Origin: Xenophilus sp003671765
Lineage (GTDB): Bacteria > Pseudomonadota > Gammaproteobacteria > Burkholderiales > Burkholderiaceae_C
DNA length: 64,000 nt
Assembly (NCBI GenBank): GCA_051414805.1
Contig: CP166702.1
Span: 2,728,001 to 2,792,000 of the forward strand
Direction: 5' to 3'
Shown here: positions 40,110 through 49,401 of the stretch, in pieces
Layout: each line of letters begins with the position of its first letter
Position numbering within the stretch: position 1 is the stretch's first letter
The notes under the pieces: generated by a model
Seen by the model: only the letters and a program-made list of their open reading frames with translations
Databases searched by the model: none
What the model was told of the DNA's origin: nothing
Made by a program: the position numbers and the translations under genes

Positions 40110-41887
40110 GCCGACACCTCCTCGGCCTTGAAGCGCGCACCGTTGGCGGCCGCCTTGAAGGGGTCGTGGCCGACGCGGCGCAGCGTGTCGATGAAGGTCT
40201 CGCCGGCGTTGCGGGTGTCGCGGTAGGTGTTGAGCACCGCCTCGATGACATCCGGCACCTCGGCCGCCGAGAAGGAGGGGCCGACCACCTTGCCGGCCTG
40301 CGCCGGGCCGCTGAGGTCCGAACCATCGGAGCCGGCCAGCGTGACCTGGTACCACTCCTTGCCGTCCTTGTCGACGCCGAGGATGCCGATGTGGCCGCTG
40401 TGGTGGTGGCCGCAGCTGTTGATGCAGCCGCTGATGTGCAGGTCGATCTCGCCCAGGTCGTCGAGTTCGTCCAGGTCCTGGTAGCGCTCGGTGATGGCTT
40501 CGGCCACGGGAATCGAGCGCGCATTGGCCAGCGCGCAGAAGTCGCCGCCGGGGCAGGCGATCATGTCGGTGAGCAGGTGCACGTTGGCGCTGGCGAATCC
40601 GGCGGCGCGGGCCGCGAGCCACAGCGCGTGCAGGTCCTCGGCATGCACCCAGGGCAGCAGCACGTTCTGGTCGTGCGTCACGCGCACCTCGCCGGCCGAG
40701 AAGCGGTCGGCCAGCGCGGCCACGGTGTCGAGCTGGTCGGCGTTCGCGTCGCCAGGCGCCTGGCCCAGGCGCTTGAAGGACAGCGTGACGGCGCGCAGCG
40801 CAGGGTTCTTGTGCGGCGCCACGTTGCGCTGCAGCCAGCGCGCGAACTGCACGTCGTCGGCTGCCTGTTCGCGCAGGGCGGCGTCGGTGACCTCGGCGCT
40901 TTGGTACACGCGCTGCGCCAGGGCGGGCGGCACGAAGGACGCGGCGACGCGGTCGAACTCGGCCTGCGTGATGGTGTGCGGCGCGCCGTCGTGCTCGAGG
41001 ATCTGCCTGTACTCGGCCTCGACGTCGTCGATGTAGCGCTGGCCCTCGGCCTTCACCAGGATCTTGATGCGGGCCTTGTAGATGTTGTCGCGGCGGCCGT
41101 AGCGGTTGTAGACGCGGATCACGGCCTCGAGGTAGTTCATGATCTGCTGCCAGGGCAGGAACTCGCGCAGCACGGTGCCCACGATCGGCGTGCGGCCCAT
41201 GCCGCCGCCGACCTGCACGCGGAAGCCGATCTCGCCCGCGTCGTTCTTGAGCAGCTTCAGGCCCACGTCGTGCCAGCCGGTGGCGGCGCGGTCTTCGGCG
41301 GCGCCGGTGATCGCGATCTTGAACTTGCGCGGCAGGAAGGCGAACTCGGGGTGCAGCGTGCTCCACTGCCGCATGATCTCGGCGTAGGGGCGGGGGTCGA
41401 CCACCTCGTCGACCGCGACGCCGGCGCGCTCGTCGCTGGTGATGTTGCGGATGCAGTTGCCGCTGGTCTGGATGCCGTGCATGTCGACCGAGGCCAGCAG
41501 GTCCATCACGTCGGCCGATTTAGCCAACGGGATCCAGTTGTACTGCACGTTCTGCCGCGTGGTGAAGTGCGCGTAGTGGGTGGGCAGCTTGTGCGATCCC
41601 AGCTTGCCCTGCGTCTCGACCGCGCGCTTGTAGACCTCGGCCTCGGGCTCGTCGTACTCGCGCGCGATCTTCGCCAGCACGCGCAGCTGGCGGCTGCTCA
41701 GTTCGCCGTAGGGCACGGCCACGCGCAGCATCGGGGCGTAGCGCTGCACGTACCAGCCGTTCTGCAGGCGCAGCGGGCGGAACTCGTCTTCGGGCAGCTT
41801 GCCCGCTTGCCAGCGCTCGAGCTGGTCGCGGAATTGCGCGGCCCGCAGGCGCACGAACTGGCGGTCGAAATCTGTGTACTGGTACAT
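40106..41887 (-). CDS. cysI: Sulfite reductase, siroheme/[4Fe-4S] hemoprotein
   Basis: 593 residues, ATG 41887. Two nitrite/sulfite reductase half-domains; HFTTRQNVQYNWI near 107, SGNCIRNITSDERAGV near 142. The siroheme and cluster ligands are in CPGGDFC (Cys445, Cys451) and CINSCGHHH (Cys488, Cys492). It reduces sulfite to sulfide with six electrons. There is no CysJ flavoprotein in the neighbourhood, so ferredoxin (the fdxA and reductase genes nearby) is a likely donor. Upstream is the second copy of the repeated cys element. Confidence 0.93.
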   Translation of the reverse strand: MYQYTDFDRQFVRLRAAQFRDQLERWQAGKLPEDEFRPLRLQNGWYVQRYAPMLRVAVPYGELSSRQLRVLAKIAREYDEPEAEVYKRAVETQGKLGSHKLPTHYAHFTTRQNVQYNWIPLAKSADVMDLLASVDMHGIQTSGNCIRNITSDERAGVAVDEVVDPRPYAEIMRQWSTLHPEFAFLPRKFKIAITGAAEDRAATGWHDVGLKLLKNDAGEIGFRVQVGGGMGRTPIVGTVLREFLPWQQIMNYLEAVIRVYNRYGRRDNIYKARIKILVKAEGQRYIDDVEAEYRQILEHDGAPHTITQAEFDRVAASFVPPALAQRVYQSAEVTDAALREQAADDVQFARWLQRNVAPHKNPALRAVTLSFKRLGQAPGDANADQLDTVAALADRFSAGEVRVTHDQNVLLPWVHAEDLHALWLAARAAGFASANVHLLTDMIACPGGDFCALANARSIPVAEAITERYQDLDELDDLGEIDLHISGCINSCGHHHSGHIGILGVDKDGKEWYQVTLAGSDGSDLSGPAQAGKVVGPSFSAAEVPDVIEAVLNTYRDTRNAGETFIDTLRRVGHDPFKAAANGARFKAEEVSA

Positions 41888-41974
41888 CGTGTGGCGGTCG
41901 GAAGGCCCGTCGGGAGGTGGCGGCGCGGCCGCAGGCGCCAGCCTTCGGAGGAAGGCGGAACTCTAGGGGCAGCG

Positions 41975-42043
41975 CTTATGAAAGCAAACGATTTTCTGGT
42001 TCGCGCCTTATGCGGATAAGCATATGCACCAGCATCCATGCGG
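41975..42043 (-). promoter_or_regulatory. Repeated cys promoter/operator element, cysI copy
   Basis: The 48-base core at 41975-42022 begins CTTATGAAAGCAAACGAT and ends TTATGCGGATAAGCA, 43 of 48 bases identical to the copy at 39433. Looser similarity continues to CATGCGG at about 42043. It is about 88 bases before the cysI start. Confidence 0.6.
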
Positions 42044-42103
42044 CCTGCAGGCCCTTGGACGCGGTTTGCCGGATAAGGGCGGCAGGGGCGCGGGACCTCG
42101 ATT

Positions 42104-43735
42104 CTAGGAAGTGCCCGCCCCGCGTGCAGGCGTGCCCGCGCCCGCAGAGAGGTCGGCCTGGATCTCCTCCAGCCGGCGCCCCCGCGTCTCGACCCCGGCG
42201 AGGCCCAGCAGCAGCGCTGCCACGGCCATCGGTACGGCGATGAGCGTGGCCGACAGCGCCAGGTGGCCGAAGACGCCCAGCACCCCGAAGCCCGCGCCGA
42301 GGATGCCGCCGGCCTTGGAGCTCGCGGCGATCAGTCCCGAGCCCGAGCCGCGCAGGTGCACCGGGTAGATCTCGGCGGCGTAGGGGATCAGCATGGCGAT
42401 CACGCCGCTGGCGCTGAGCAGCAGCAGCGCCGTGGCCGCCACCATCGCGACCGGCGACTGCACCCGCAGCACGGCCAGCACGCCGAAGACGGCCAGCGCG
42501 AAGGCGGTGAGGGCGATGAAGAGCACCAGCGCCTTCACGCTGCTCCAGCGGTGGTAGAGCCAGATCACGAGCGCCGTGCCGGGCAGCGCCAGCAGCGCCG
42601 AGCGCGCCAGCAGCGCGTTGGCTGCGCCCGGGTCCATGCCCATCGCGCCCAGGTTGGTCGGCAGCCACAGCAGGAAGCCGAAGTTCGCCAGGCCCCAGGC
42701 CAGCCCGCACACGATCAGGCCCCAGGTGATGCGCGCATGCGGCCCGCGCAGCAGCGCGCGCATGCCACCGGCCGGTGGCTCGGGCTCCACCACCACGGCG
42801 GCGTCGGTCGGGGAGGCGGCCGCCGCGGCGCCCGAGAAGCGCGCCAGCACGGCCCGCGCCGCGTCGGGCAGCCCGGCGTTGGCCAGGAAGCGCGGCGACT
42901 CCGGGATGTAGCGCCCCAGGAAGATGATCAGCAGCCCCGTGGGCAGGCCCAGCAGCCACAGCGCGCGCCAGCTGAAGAGGGGCACCAGCAGGTCGGCCGA
43001 TCCCGCGGCGAGCAGGTAGCCGGCCGAGGTGCCGATGCCGCCCAGCGCCACCAGCAGCCAGCCGCGATGCGCGGCAGGCACCGTCTCGGCCATCAGCGTG
43101 AAGGCGATCGGCAGCAGCCCACCTGCCGAGGCGCCCATGAGAAAGCACATCACGAGGTTCCAGCCGAAGCTGGGCATCGCGCCGCAGATGGCGGTGCCGA
43201 TGAACATCAGCGCCGACAGCAGGATCGCCGAGCGGCGCCCGAACATGTCGGCCAGCCGGCCCCACAGCACCGAACCGACGGTGGTGCCGGTGAGTGCGAC
43301 GAGCGCGAGGATGCCCGCCGTCTCCTTGCTGATGGCGTACTCGCGCGTCATGCCCGGCATGACGAAGCCCAGCGTGGCGGGCTTGAGCACGTCCACGGCC
43401 AGCGCCACGACCAGCACCACGACGAGCTTCCAGTGCTCGGCATTGAGCGGCACGCCGTCGGCCAGGTGGAACTGCAGCGGCTGCGCAGGGTGGAGGGGCG
43501 CACGCAGCTGGGCGATGCGCGGCATCAGCCCGTAGGCCGCCAGCAGCACGCCCAGCGGGATCATCGCCATGCCCACGAGCATCGGCATGTCCATCTCCAT
43601 GCCGACCATCTCGTAGCCGGTGTGGCGGCCCATGAGGAACATGGGCGCATGCGCCAGCACGCCGCCGATGATCGCGAGGCAGCCGGCCCAGAAGGCCAGC
43701 GGGTGGTGCAGGGAGAAGTCGTGCGGGGAGCGCAA
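42104..43735 (-). CDS. MFS transporter with two extra N-terminal segments
   Basis: 543 residues. Two hydrophobic segments with a Met-rich loop (GYEMVGMEMDMPMLVGMAMI) precede a normal 12-helix MFS core beginning near residue 100. The family motif GRLADMFGRRSA lies between helices 2 and 3, and GRYIPESPRFL follows helix 6, as in the sugar/aromatic-acid transporter families. RGSGSGLIAASSKAGGILG is in the second half. Substrate unknown. It stands alone upstream of the cys promoter region, without shared operon. Confidence 0.85.
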   Translation of the reverse strand: MRSPHDFSLHHPLAFWAGCLAIIGGVLAHAPMFLMGRHTGYEMVGMEMDMPMLVGMAMIPLGVLLAAYGLMPRIAQLRAPLHPAQPLQFHLADGVPLNAEHWKLVVVLVVALAVDVLKPATLGFVMPGMTREYAISKETAGILALVALTGTTVGSVLWGRLADMFGRRSAILLSALMFIGTAICGAMPSFGWNLVMCFLMGASAGGLLPIAFTLMAETVPAAHRGWLLVALGGIGTSAGYLLAAGSADLLVPLFSWRALWLLGLPTGLLIIFLGRYIPESPRFLANAGLPDAARAVLARFSGAAAAASPTDAAVVVEPEPPAGGMRALLRGPHARITWGLIVCGLAWGLANFGFLLWLPTNLGAMGMDPGAANALLARSALLALPGTALVIWLYHRWSSVKALVLFIALTAFALAVFGVLAVLRVQSPVAMVAATALLLLSASGVIAMLIPYAAEIYPVHLRGSGSGLIAASSKAGGILGAGFGVLGVFGHLALSATLIAVPMAVAALLLGLAGVETRGRRLEEIQADLSAGAGTPARGAGTS

Positions 43736-43781
43736 GGTGGGCGGAAAGAGGATGAGGGAGGCCGGATGCTACGCCGGCTTC

Positions 43782-44549
43782 TCAACGGCACATGGGCCAG
43801 CCGCCGACCTCCAGGTGGAAGTGGTCGGCATGCACCGCGTTGTAGCCCGGCCCCAGCACGCCGTCGAAGCTGCGGCAGGCGCCGGCCTGCAGGTCGTACA
43901 GGAAGGCCTGCACCGGGTCGGTGGCGCCGCGCCCGTCTGACCAGGGCCGCGCGGCGTCGCGCCGCACGACGAGCGCGCGGCCGCCCTCGAGCGTGATGCC
44001 TGCGACGTCGAGCGCATCGGCGGTGGCATGGCGGCTGCGCTGCCCGGTCGCGCGCCCGTCGCCGCTGTTGATGTCGCGGCAGGCGTAGCTGCCCAGGTGC
44101 TGCACCGACGCAGCGGGCCGGCCGAAGTGCCGGCGCGCCAGCGGCTGCAGTTCGTGCCGCTCCCACATCGCAAATGACAGGGCGGCGCGGCAGCTCAGCA
44201 GGGTCGGTGTGCTCAGTGCCACCTCGCGGCCGGCGCGCAGGCGCACCGCGTTCTCGAGTCCGCAGCCGCGCTGCAGCGGGCGGTCGGGCACCGCGTCGAA
44301 GCGCAGGCCCGCGGCCTGCAGCGCCGCCGCGCAGGCGACCGGGTCGGCGCGGGTGCGCCGCAGCTTCAACGGCGTGAGCCAGTTGGGCGTCTGCGCCACA
44401 TCGAGCGGCGCGAAGGGGTCGAAGCGCGGCGGCAGCGTGAGCCAGCCCGCTGCGCGCCAAGCCCAGGCCGCGACCGCCGCCAAGACCAGCATCGCCAGCA
44501 GCCACGGCCAGCGGCGGCGAGGACGTGGCGAGGCGGGATCGCTGGACAT
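43782..44549 (-). CDS. Extensin-like C-terminal domain protein
   Basis: 255 residues from ATG 44549. An N-terminal anchor or signal (WPWLLAMLVLAAVAAWAW) follows a basic start. The extensin-like C-terminal family shows CGLENAVRL, LSTPTLLSCRAAL, HLGSYACRDINSG, GYNAVHADHFHLEVGG and a final C-R. HADHFH resembles the metal site of M15-like peptidases, so a periplasmic cell-wall hydrolase role is possible but not shown. Six cysteines suggest disulfides. Divergent from the MOSC gene. Confidence 0.8.
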   Translation of the reverse strand: MSSDPASPRPRRRWPWLLAMLVLAAVAAWAWRAAGWLTLPPRFDPFAPLDVAQTPNWLTPLKLRRTRADPVACAAALQAAGLRFDAVPDRPLQRGCGLENAVRLRAGREVALSTPTLLSCRAALSFAMWERHELQPLARRHFGRPAASVQHLGSYACRDINSGDGRATGQRSRHATADALDVAGITLEGGRALVVRRDAARPWSDGRGATDPVQAFLYDLQAGACRSFDGVLGPGYNAVHADHFHLEVGGWPMCR

Positions 44550-44651
44550 GGATTTGAAGAAAAAGTTGGCCGGAGAGCCCGTCGGGCGTGCGCAGCATGC
44601 TATCAAAAGAGAAGCATCCGTTTCGCTTTTCCGGGCCGGCCACAATGCCGC

Positions 44652-45170
44652 ATGGACCTCGACCTGCGCACGCTGACCCGACGCTTCGCCCAGCCCGGCC
44701 GGCTGGAAGCGATCCACCTGCGTCCCGCGCGGCGCGCGCCGGTGCAGGCCGTGCACGAAGCCGTCGCCATCGCCGGCCGCGGCCTCGATGGCGACCGCAG
44801 CGCCCGGGCCGCCACGGTGGGCGGCAAGCGCCAGGTCACGCTGCTGCAGGCCGAACACCTGCCCGTGATCGCCGCGCTGGCCGCGCGCCCGCGCGTGGAG
44901 GCCGCGGACCTGCGTCGCAACCTCGTGGTGTCGGGCCTCAACCTCGTCGCCGCACGCGCGCTGTTTCGCGACCAGCCGATGGTGCTGCGCCTCGGCGATG
45001 CGGTGGTGCTGGAGCTCAGCGGCCCCTGCGAGCCGTGCTCGCGCATGGAGGAGCTGCTGGGCCCCGGCGGCTACAACGCGCTGCGCGGCCATGGCGGCAT
45101 GACCGCGCGCGTGCTCGCCGGTGGTGTGCTGCGTGTGGGCGATGCGGTGCGCTGCGAGGCGCGGGACTAG
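44652..45170 (+). CDS. MOSC-domain protein
   Basis: 172 residues. IAGRGLDGDRSAR near 40, KRQVTLLQAEHL, DLRRNLVVSGLNL, LRLGDAVVLELSGPCEPCSR and the final GVLRVGDAVRCE are MOSC blocks. The cysteines of GPCEPC match the sulfur-binding cysteine position of MOSC proteins, which handle sulfur or molybdenum cofactor-linked chemistry. No extra domain. Its stop codon shares CTAG with the convergent deacetylase gene. Confidence 0.88.
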   Translation: MDLDLRTLTRRFAQPGRLEAIHLRPARRAPVQAVHEAVAIAGRGLDGDRSARAATVGGKRQVTLLQAEHLPVIAALAARPRVEAADLRRNLVVSGLNLVAARALFRDQPMVLRLGDAVVLELSGPCEPCSRMEELLGPGGYNALRGHGGMTARVLAGGVLRVGDAVRCEARD

Positions 45171-46027
45171 CGGACGAAGCTCGGTCGAACGAACGCGCAT
45201 TGCGACAGGGGCCGCAGATGCACCTGCACGTCGCCCGCGCTCACCACCGGCTTGAGCAGCGCGAGCGCCGACAGCTCCTCCACGCGGGCTTCGCCCACCG
45301 CATCGCCGTCGACGGCGCGCACCGAGGGGTGGCACATCAGCACGTCGCCCGCGCGCGCCTGCGCCAGCCAGGCCTGCATGCGGCGCAGGTAGGCGCTGCG
45401 GCCGCCGTCGAAACCGTACACGCCGAGCAAACGCCGGCTCATGGGCAGGCCGCGCTGGCGCGCCAGCGTCTCCAGCCCGGGCCCGCCCAGTGCGTGGATG
45501 AGGCGATGCTTGGCGGGCGCCGAGGCCGCTGGACCTGGGGGGCGCGTGCTGCGCAGCCACGGGGGGGCGCCGGGGTAGCGCGTCGCGAGCGCCTCGACGA
45601 GTTGCTCGCGCACGCCGGGCAACTGGTGCACGTGGCGGTGGCCGTCGACGTGCGCGGGCGCACGGCCCATGGCCTGCTCGAAGCGGTCGAGCTGCGCGTC
45701 GATGGCCGCGCGCACGGCCTTCCGGTCGAGCTGGCGTGTCAGGCTGCGCAGGACCAGGCCGGGCAGCGAGGCCTCCGCGGGTGAGGGGTCCACCGCCGTG
45801 AGGTCCAGGTGCAGGCCCACGTCGGCCTGCTCCGGCGGCAGCACGCGCAGGCGCCGGGCCCCGGGCAGCCAGGCCGAACGCAGCACCATGCAGCTGGTGG
45901 CCGTGACGGCGCCGCGCTCGATCAACGACAGCACGGCCTGGTTGATGCCCTCGGAGAGGCCGAAATCATCGGCGCAGATGCAGAGGGTGCGGGCGTCGCC
46001 GGCCCCGTGTTGGACGAGCGAGCTCAC
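45167..46027 (-). CDS. YdjC/ChbG-family deacetylase (HpnK-like)
   Basis: 286 residues from GTG 46027 (GTGA overlap with the glycosyltransferase stop). TLCICADDFGLSEGINQAVL carries the metal-binding DD pair; VGLHLDLTAV and APAHVDGHRHVHQLPGV supply the histidines; GDVLMCHPS is the last conserved block. The family removes acetyl groups from chito-oligosaccharides, and HpnK members act on hopanoid lipids. Last gene of a coupled operon with GT39, GT2 and PAP2 genes, so a glycolipid target is likely. Confidence 0.85.
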   Translation of the reverse strand: MSSLVQHGAGDARTLCICADDFGLSEGINQAVLSLIERGAVTATSCMVLRSAWLPGARRLRVLPPEQADVGLHLDLTAVDPSPAEASLPGLVLRSLTRQLDRKAVRAAIDAQLDRFEQAMGRAPAHVDGHRHVHQLPGVREQLVEALATRYPGAPPWLRSTRPPGPAASAPAKHRLIHALGGPGLETLARQRGLPMSRRLLGVYGFDGGRSAYLRRMQAWLAQARAGDVLMCHPSVRAVDGDAVGEARVEELSALALLKPVVSAGDVQVHLRPLSQCAFVRPSFVR

Positions 46028-47622
46028 GCCGCTGCTCCCGCGCGAGGAACGGTGCCCCGCGGGCCGCTGTGCGACAGGCAGTCCGCGCCATCGCCGGCCC
46101 GGCCGTCGTGACGCCACACGGCGATGTGGGCGTTGGACGTGACCGGTGTCATGCCCAGCACCCACGGCGCGAAGACCGGGGCGTCCGGCGGCCCGATGAC
46201 CCAGCTGCGCCCCGCAGCGCACACGGCCGCCGGCTGCACCTCGATCGGCTGCAGCAGCCGCGTCGCAGCGTCGGCGTCGAAGCGGGCGGCGTCGGCCAGC
46301 TCCTTGCGCCAGTTGTCGCTCGCCTGCGCCACCTCGGGCCGCCAGTCGGCCGCCACCACCGCCGGGGCCGGCAGCCGCCAATAGAAGGGCAGCTCGTAGA
46401 AGTACTGGCCCAGCATCACCACCCGGTCGCCCGGCGCCACCGCCTGGCCGGCGGGCAGGTGGAGGGTGGCGTCGGGCGGCGTGCCCAGGCGAGCGGCCAG
46501 CACCACGCTGCCCAGGCAGGCCAGCGCGGCGGCACCGGCCGTCGCACCCAGCAGCCGGCGGCCGGCCCCTGCGGTGGCGGCGCGCCCGGCGAAACGCGCG
46601 ATGCCGGTGGCCAGCGGTGGCAGGGCCGGCAGCACGTAGCCGATGAGCTTGGAGCGCGGCAGCGAGAAGAAGAGCACGACCACCACGGCCCAGGCCAGCA
46701 TGAGCAGGTCCACGTCGTCGAGCCGGCGTCGCGCCCGGCCCGGCCCATCCTCCGGCCGACGCCAGGCGGCCAGCAGCCACGCCGACCACGGCAGGCACAG
46801 GCCCAGCATCACCGGCAGGTAGAACCAGAAGGGGTGCTCGTTGTTGAAGCCGCCCGCGGCGAAGCGCCGGAAGTGCTGGGTGATGACGAAATAGTCGAAG
46901 AAGGCCGGGAAGGTCCGCTGCATGGCGACGAACCATGGCCCCGCGATCGCCAGCAGCAGCAGCCAGCCCGGCCACCACGCGGCCAGCCGCAGCACGCGCG
47001 GCCGCCGGCTGGCGAGGGCCCACAGCAGCACCACGCCCGCCGGCAGCACGACGCCGATCAGGCCCTTGGACAGCAGGCCCAGCGCGGCAGCCGCGAAGGC
47101 CAGGGCCAGTGCGCCGCGCCAGGGTCGGCCGCATTCCCGGGCCAGGGCGGCGTCCACGGCCGCCAGCACGCAGGCCGAGATGCAGCCGGCCACCAGCATG
47201 TCGAGGTTGGCGAACTGTGCCCCCACGTAGAAGAAGGGCGCGCTGCACAGCACCGCGGTCGCCAGGCGCGCCTGCGCGTGCGAGGCGTGGCGCCGCAGGA
47301 ACCAGAAGAGCGCGCCCGCCGCCAGCCAGGCACCCACCAGCGAAGGCAGGCGCGCGGCCCACGGATGAGGACCGGCGACGGCCATGGCGGCGGCACCGAT
47401 CCAGTAGAAAAGCGGCGGCTTGTGGAAGAAGGGCAGTCCGTTCAGGCGCGGCACCAGCCAGTCGCCCGACTGCAGCATGGCGTAGGCCACGCTGGCGTAG
47501 CGCCCTTCGTCCGGCGACGTCAGCGGCCGCCAGCCGATGCTCAGCGCCAGCCACAGCGCCGCGACGAGGAGGAAGGCCGCATCGCCGCGCGCGCCATCGG
47601 GGCGCGCCGGCGCGCGGTTCAT
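46024..47622 (-). CDS. GT39-family glycosyltransferase (ArnT-like)
   Basis: 532 residues from ATG 47622, ATGA-coupled to the upstream GT2 gene. About 11 membrane segments. TSPDEGRYASVAYAMLQSGD near the N-terminus is the usual D-E acidic motif of GT-C/ArnT enzymes; FFHKPPLFYW and the large loop around FVITQHFRRF follow. The C-terminal 120 residues are soluble (periplasmic). It would transfer a sugar from a polyprenyl-phosphate donor to a lipid or protein in the periplasm. Acceptor unknown. Confidence 0.88.
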   Translation of the reverse strand: MNRAPARPDGARGDAAFLLVAALWLALSIGWRPLTSPDEGRYASVAYAMLQSGDWLVPRLNGLPFFHKPPLFYWIGAAAMAVAGPHPWAARLPSLVGAWLAAGALFWFLRRHASHAQARLATAVLCSAPFFYVGAQFANLDMLVAGCISACVLAAVDAALARECGRPWRGALALAFAAAALGLLSKGLIGVVLPAGVVLLWALASRRPRVLRLAAWWPGWLLLLAIAGPWFVAMQRTFPAFFDYFVITQHFRRFAAGGFNNEHPFWFYLPVMLGLCLPWSAWLLAAWRRPEDGPGRARRRLDDVDLLMLAWAVVVVLFFSLPRSKLIGYVLPALPPLATGIARFAGRAATAGAGRRLLGATAGAAALACLGSVVLAARLGTPPDATLHLPAGQAVAPGDRVVMLGQYFYELPFYWRLPAPAVVAADWRPEVAQASDNWRKELADAARFDADAATRLLQPIEVQPAAVCAAGRSWVIGPPDAPVFAPWVLGMTPVTSNAHIAVWRHDGRAGDGADCLSHSGPRGTVPRAGAAA

Positions 47623-48689
47623 GGCACCGTCTCCTCGAGGCCCTGGCCGCTGTGCTCGCGCACCACGAAGAGCGGGCGGCCCTTGACCTCCTCGAAGATG
47701 CGGCCGACGTACTCGCCCACCACGCCCAGCGACAGCATCTGGATGCCGATGAAGAACATGAGGCTGACGACGATGGTGGTCCAGCCCGGCACGGGATTGC
47801 CGGACACGAGATGATCCAGCACCAGGTAAGTGCCGTAGCCCAGCGCCGGCAGCGCCATCACCAGGCCCAGGATGCTGATCAGCCGCAACGGCCAGGTGGT
47901 GAAGGAGGTCAGGCCGTCCAGCGCCAGGTGCAGCAGGCGCAGCGCGCCGAAGCGGCTGCGGCCCTGCGCGCGCGGTGCAGGCGTGTAGGGCAGGGCGACG
48001 GCGCGAAAGCCCACCCAGGCATACAAGCCCTTCATGAAACGGCTGCGCTCGGGCAGGGACAGCAGGGCGGCGACCACCTTGCGGTCCATGAGCCGGAAGT
48101 CGCCTGCGTCCTCGGGCAGGGGCACGCGGCTCCCGGCGTTCACGAGCCGGTAGAAGAGCTGGCTGCCCCAGCGCTTGAACGCGGCTTCGTCGGTACGGTT
48201 CTCGCGCACGGCATACACCACCTCGGCCCCCGCGCGCCAGTGGGCCACCATCGACAGGATCAGCTGCGGCGCGTGCTGCAGGTCGCCGTCGAGCAGCACC
48301 ACCGCGTCGCCGCGCGCCGCGGCCAGGCCGGCGCTCAGTGCCGCCTCCTTGCCGAAGTTGCGCGACAGGCTTAGGCAGCGGAAGCCTGCGAGCTGGCACC
48401 ACTCGCGCGCCACCTGCGCGGTGGCGTCGGTGCTGCCGTCGTCGACCACGATCACCTCCCAGCGCAGGCCGCTCTGTTCGAGCGTGCTCTCGAGCAGCGG
48501 CAGCAAGTGGCGCAGGTTGGCCGCTTCGTTGAAGCAGGGCACCACGCAGGACAGGCTCGGCGTGTCGGGAGCGCGCACGGCCTGCGGCACGGGGTCGGTC
48601 GCCACCGCGGCGAGACGCGGCCCGCCCACGGGCGGCGCCTGCGGCGGCGAGGGCATGTGGCGCAGCACGGCGCCTTGCGCGGGGCTCAT
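47619..48689 (-). CDS. GT2-family polyprenyl-phosphate glycosyltransferase
   Basis: 356 residues from ATG 48689. SLSCVVPCFNEAANL begins the GT-A fold; VIVVDDGSTDAT and VVLLDGDLQHAP hold the nucleotide and metal sites; RNFGKEAALSAGL follows. Two C-terminal membrane helices (LISILGLVMALPALGYGTY, IVVSLMFFIGIQMLSLGVVG) match DPM1/ArnC-like enzymes. It probably charges undecaprenyl phosphate with the sugar used by the GT39 protein. ATGA-coupled on both sides. Confidence 0.9.
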   Translation of the reverse strand: MSPAQGAVLRHMPSPPQAPPVGGPRLAAVATDPVPQAVRAPDTPSLSCVVPCFNEAANLRHLLPLLESTLEQSGLRWEVIVVDDGSTDATAQVAREWCQLAGFRCLSLSRNFGKEAALSAGLAAARGDAVVLLDGDLQHAPQLILSMVAHWRAGAEVVYAVRENRTDEAAFKRWGSQLFYRLVNAGSRVPLPEDAGDFRLMDRKVVAALLSLPERSRFMKGLYAWVGFRAVALPYTPAPRAQGRSRFGALRLLHLALDGLTSFTTWPLRLISILGLVMALPALGYGTYLVLDHLVSGNPVPGWTTIVVSLMFFIGIQMLSLGVVGEYVGRIFEEVKGRPLFVVREHSGQGLEETVP

Positions 48690-49267
48690 GGCACCCGCCC
48701 CTGCGTCGGCCGGGCACCTTGCTGGATGCGTGCGAAGGCCGGCGCGACACGCTGCGTCGCCAGGCACTGCAGCGCCATGAACAGGCCCTGCATCGCCAGC
48801 GCAAGCACCAGGCCCGCGGCGATGTCCGACGGGAAATGCACGCCCGCATAGATCCGTGCCCAGCCGGTGGCGAGCGCGAGCAGCGCTGCTGCCGGCGCCC
48901 AGCGTCGCAGGCTCGGGCGCGCCGCGAGGGCCAGCGCGATGAAGAACATCACCGTGGCATGGGTGCTGGGCATGGCGGGGCTGGGGCCATGGGCGATATG
49001 CGCGGGGGCCAGGCCCAGCATGAAAGGCCGCGGCAGCCCGATCCGGTCCGCGAGGGCATGCGCCAGGAAGGACGCGACGCCGGCCATCGCCAGCGCCGCC
49101 AGCAGGTAGCCGCGATCGTGCGGCTGGCGCCATGCGGCCCAGCCCATCAGGGCGGCGCACAGCCAGGCGCCGCCGTCGGCGATGGCGGAGGCGATGGGCA
49201 GCAGCCAGGGGGCGGGTGAGGGGCCAGCGGTCATCAGCAGAAACAGGGCGGTGTCGGGATGCGTCAT
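48686..49267 (-). CDS. PAP2-family membrane phosphatase
   Basis: 193 residues with about five membrane segments. The three phosphatase motifs are present: GLPRPF (a short form of K-x6-R-P), PSTHATVMF and RIYAGVHFPSDIAAG. It may recycle undecaprenyl pyrophosphate or remove a phosphate from lipid A; the operon with GT2, GT39 and a deacetylase points to lipid modification. First gene of the four. Confidence 0.88.
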   Translation of the reverse strand: MTHPDTALFLLMTAGPSPAPWLLPIASAIADGGAWLCAALMGWAAWRQPHDRGYLLAALAMAGVASFLAHALADRIGLPRPFMLGLAPAHIAHGPSPAMPSTHATVMFFIALALAARPSLRRWAPAAALLALATGWARIYAGVHFPSDIAAGLVLALAMQGLFMALQCLATQRVAPAFARIQQGARPTQGRVP

Positions 49268-49401
49268 GCGCGGCCTCGCGCAAGGCATTCGAACGGCACC
49301 CCAGGGAGTGAAGGAGACAAGGAGTTCATGGTCGGCTCCGGCGGAAACGATCGTCCATCGCGGCAGGGCCGCGACGGGGCCGGCGGCGCAGCGCGCCGCG
49401 T

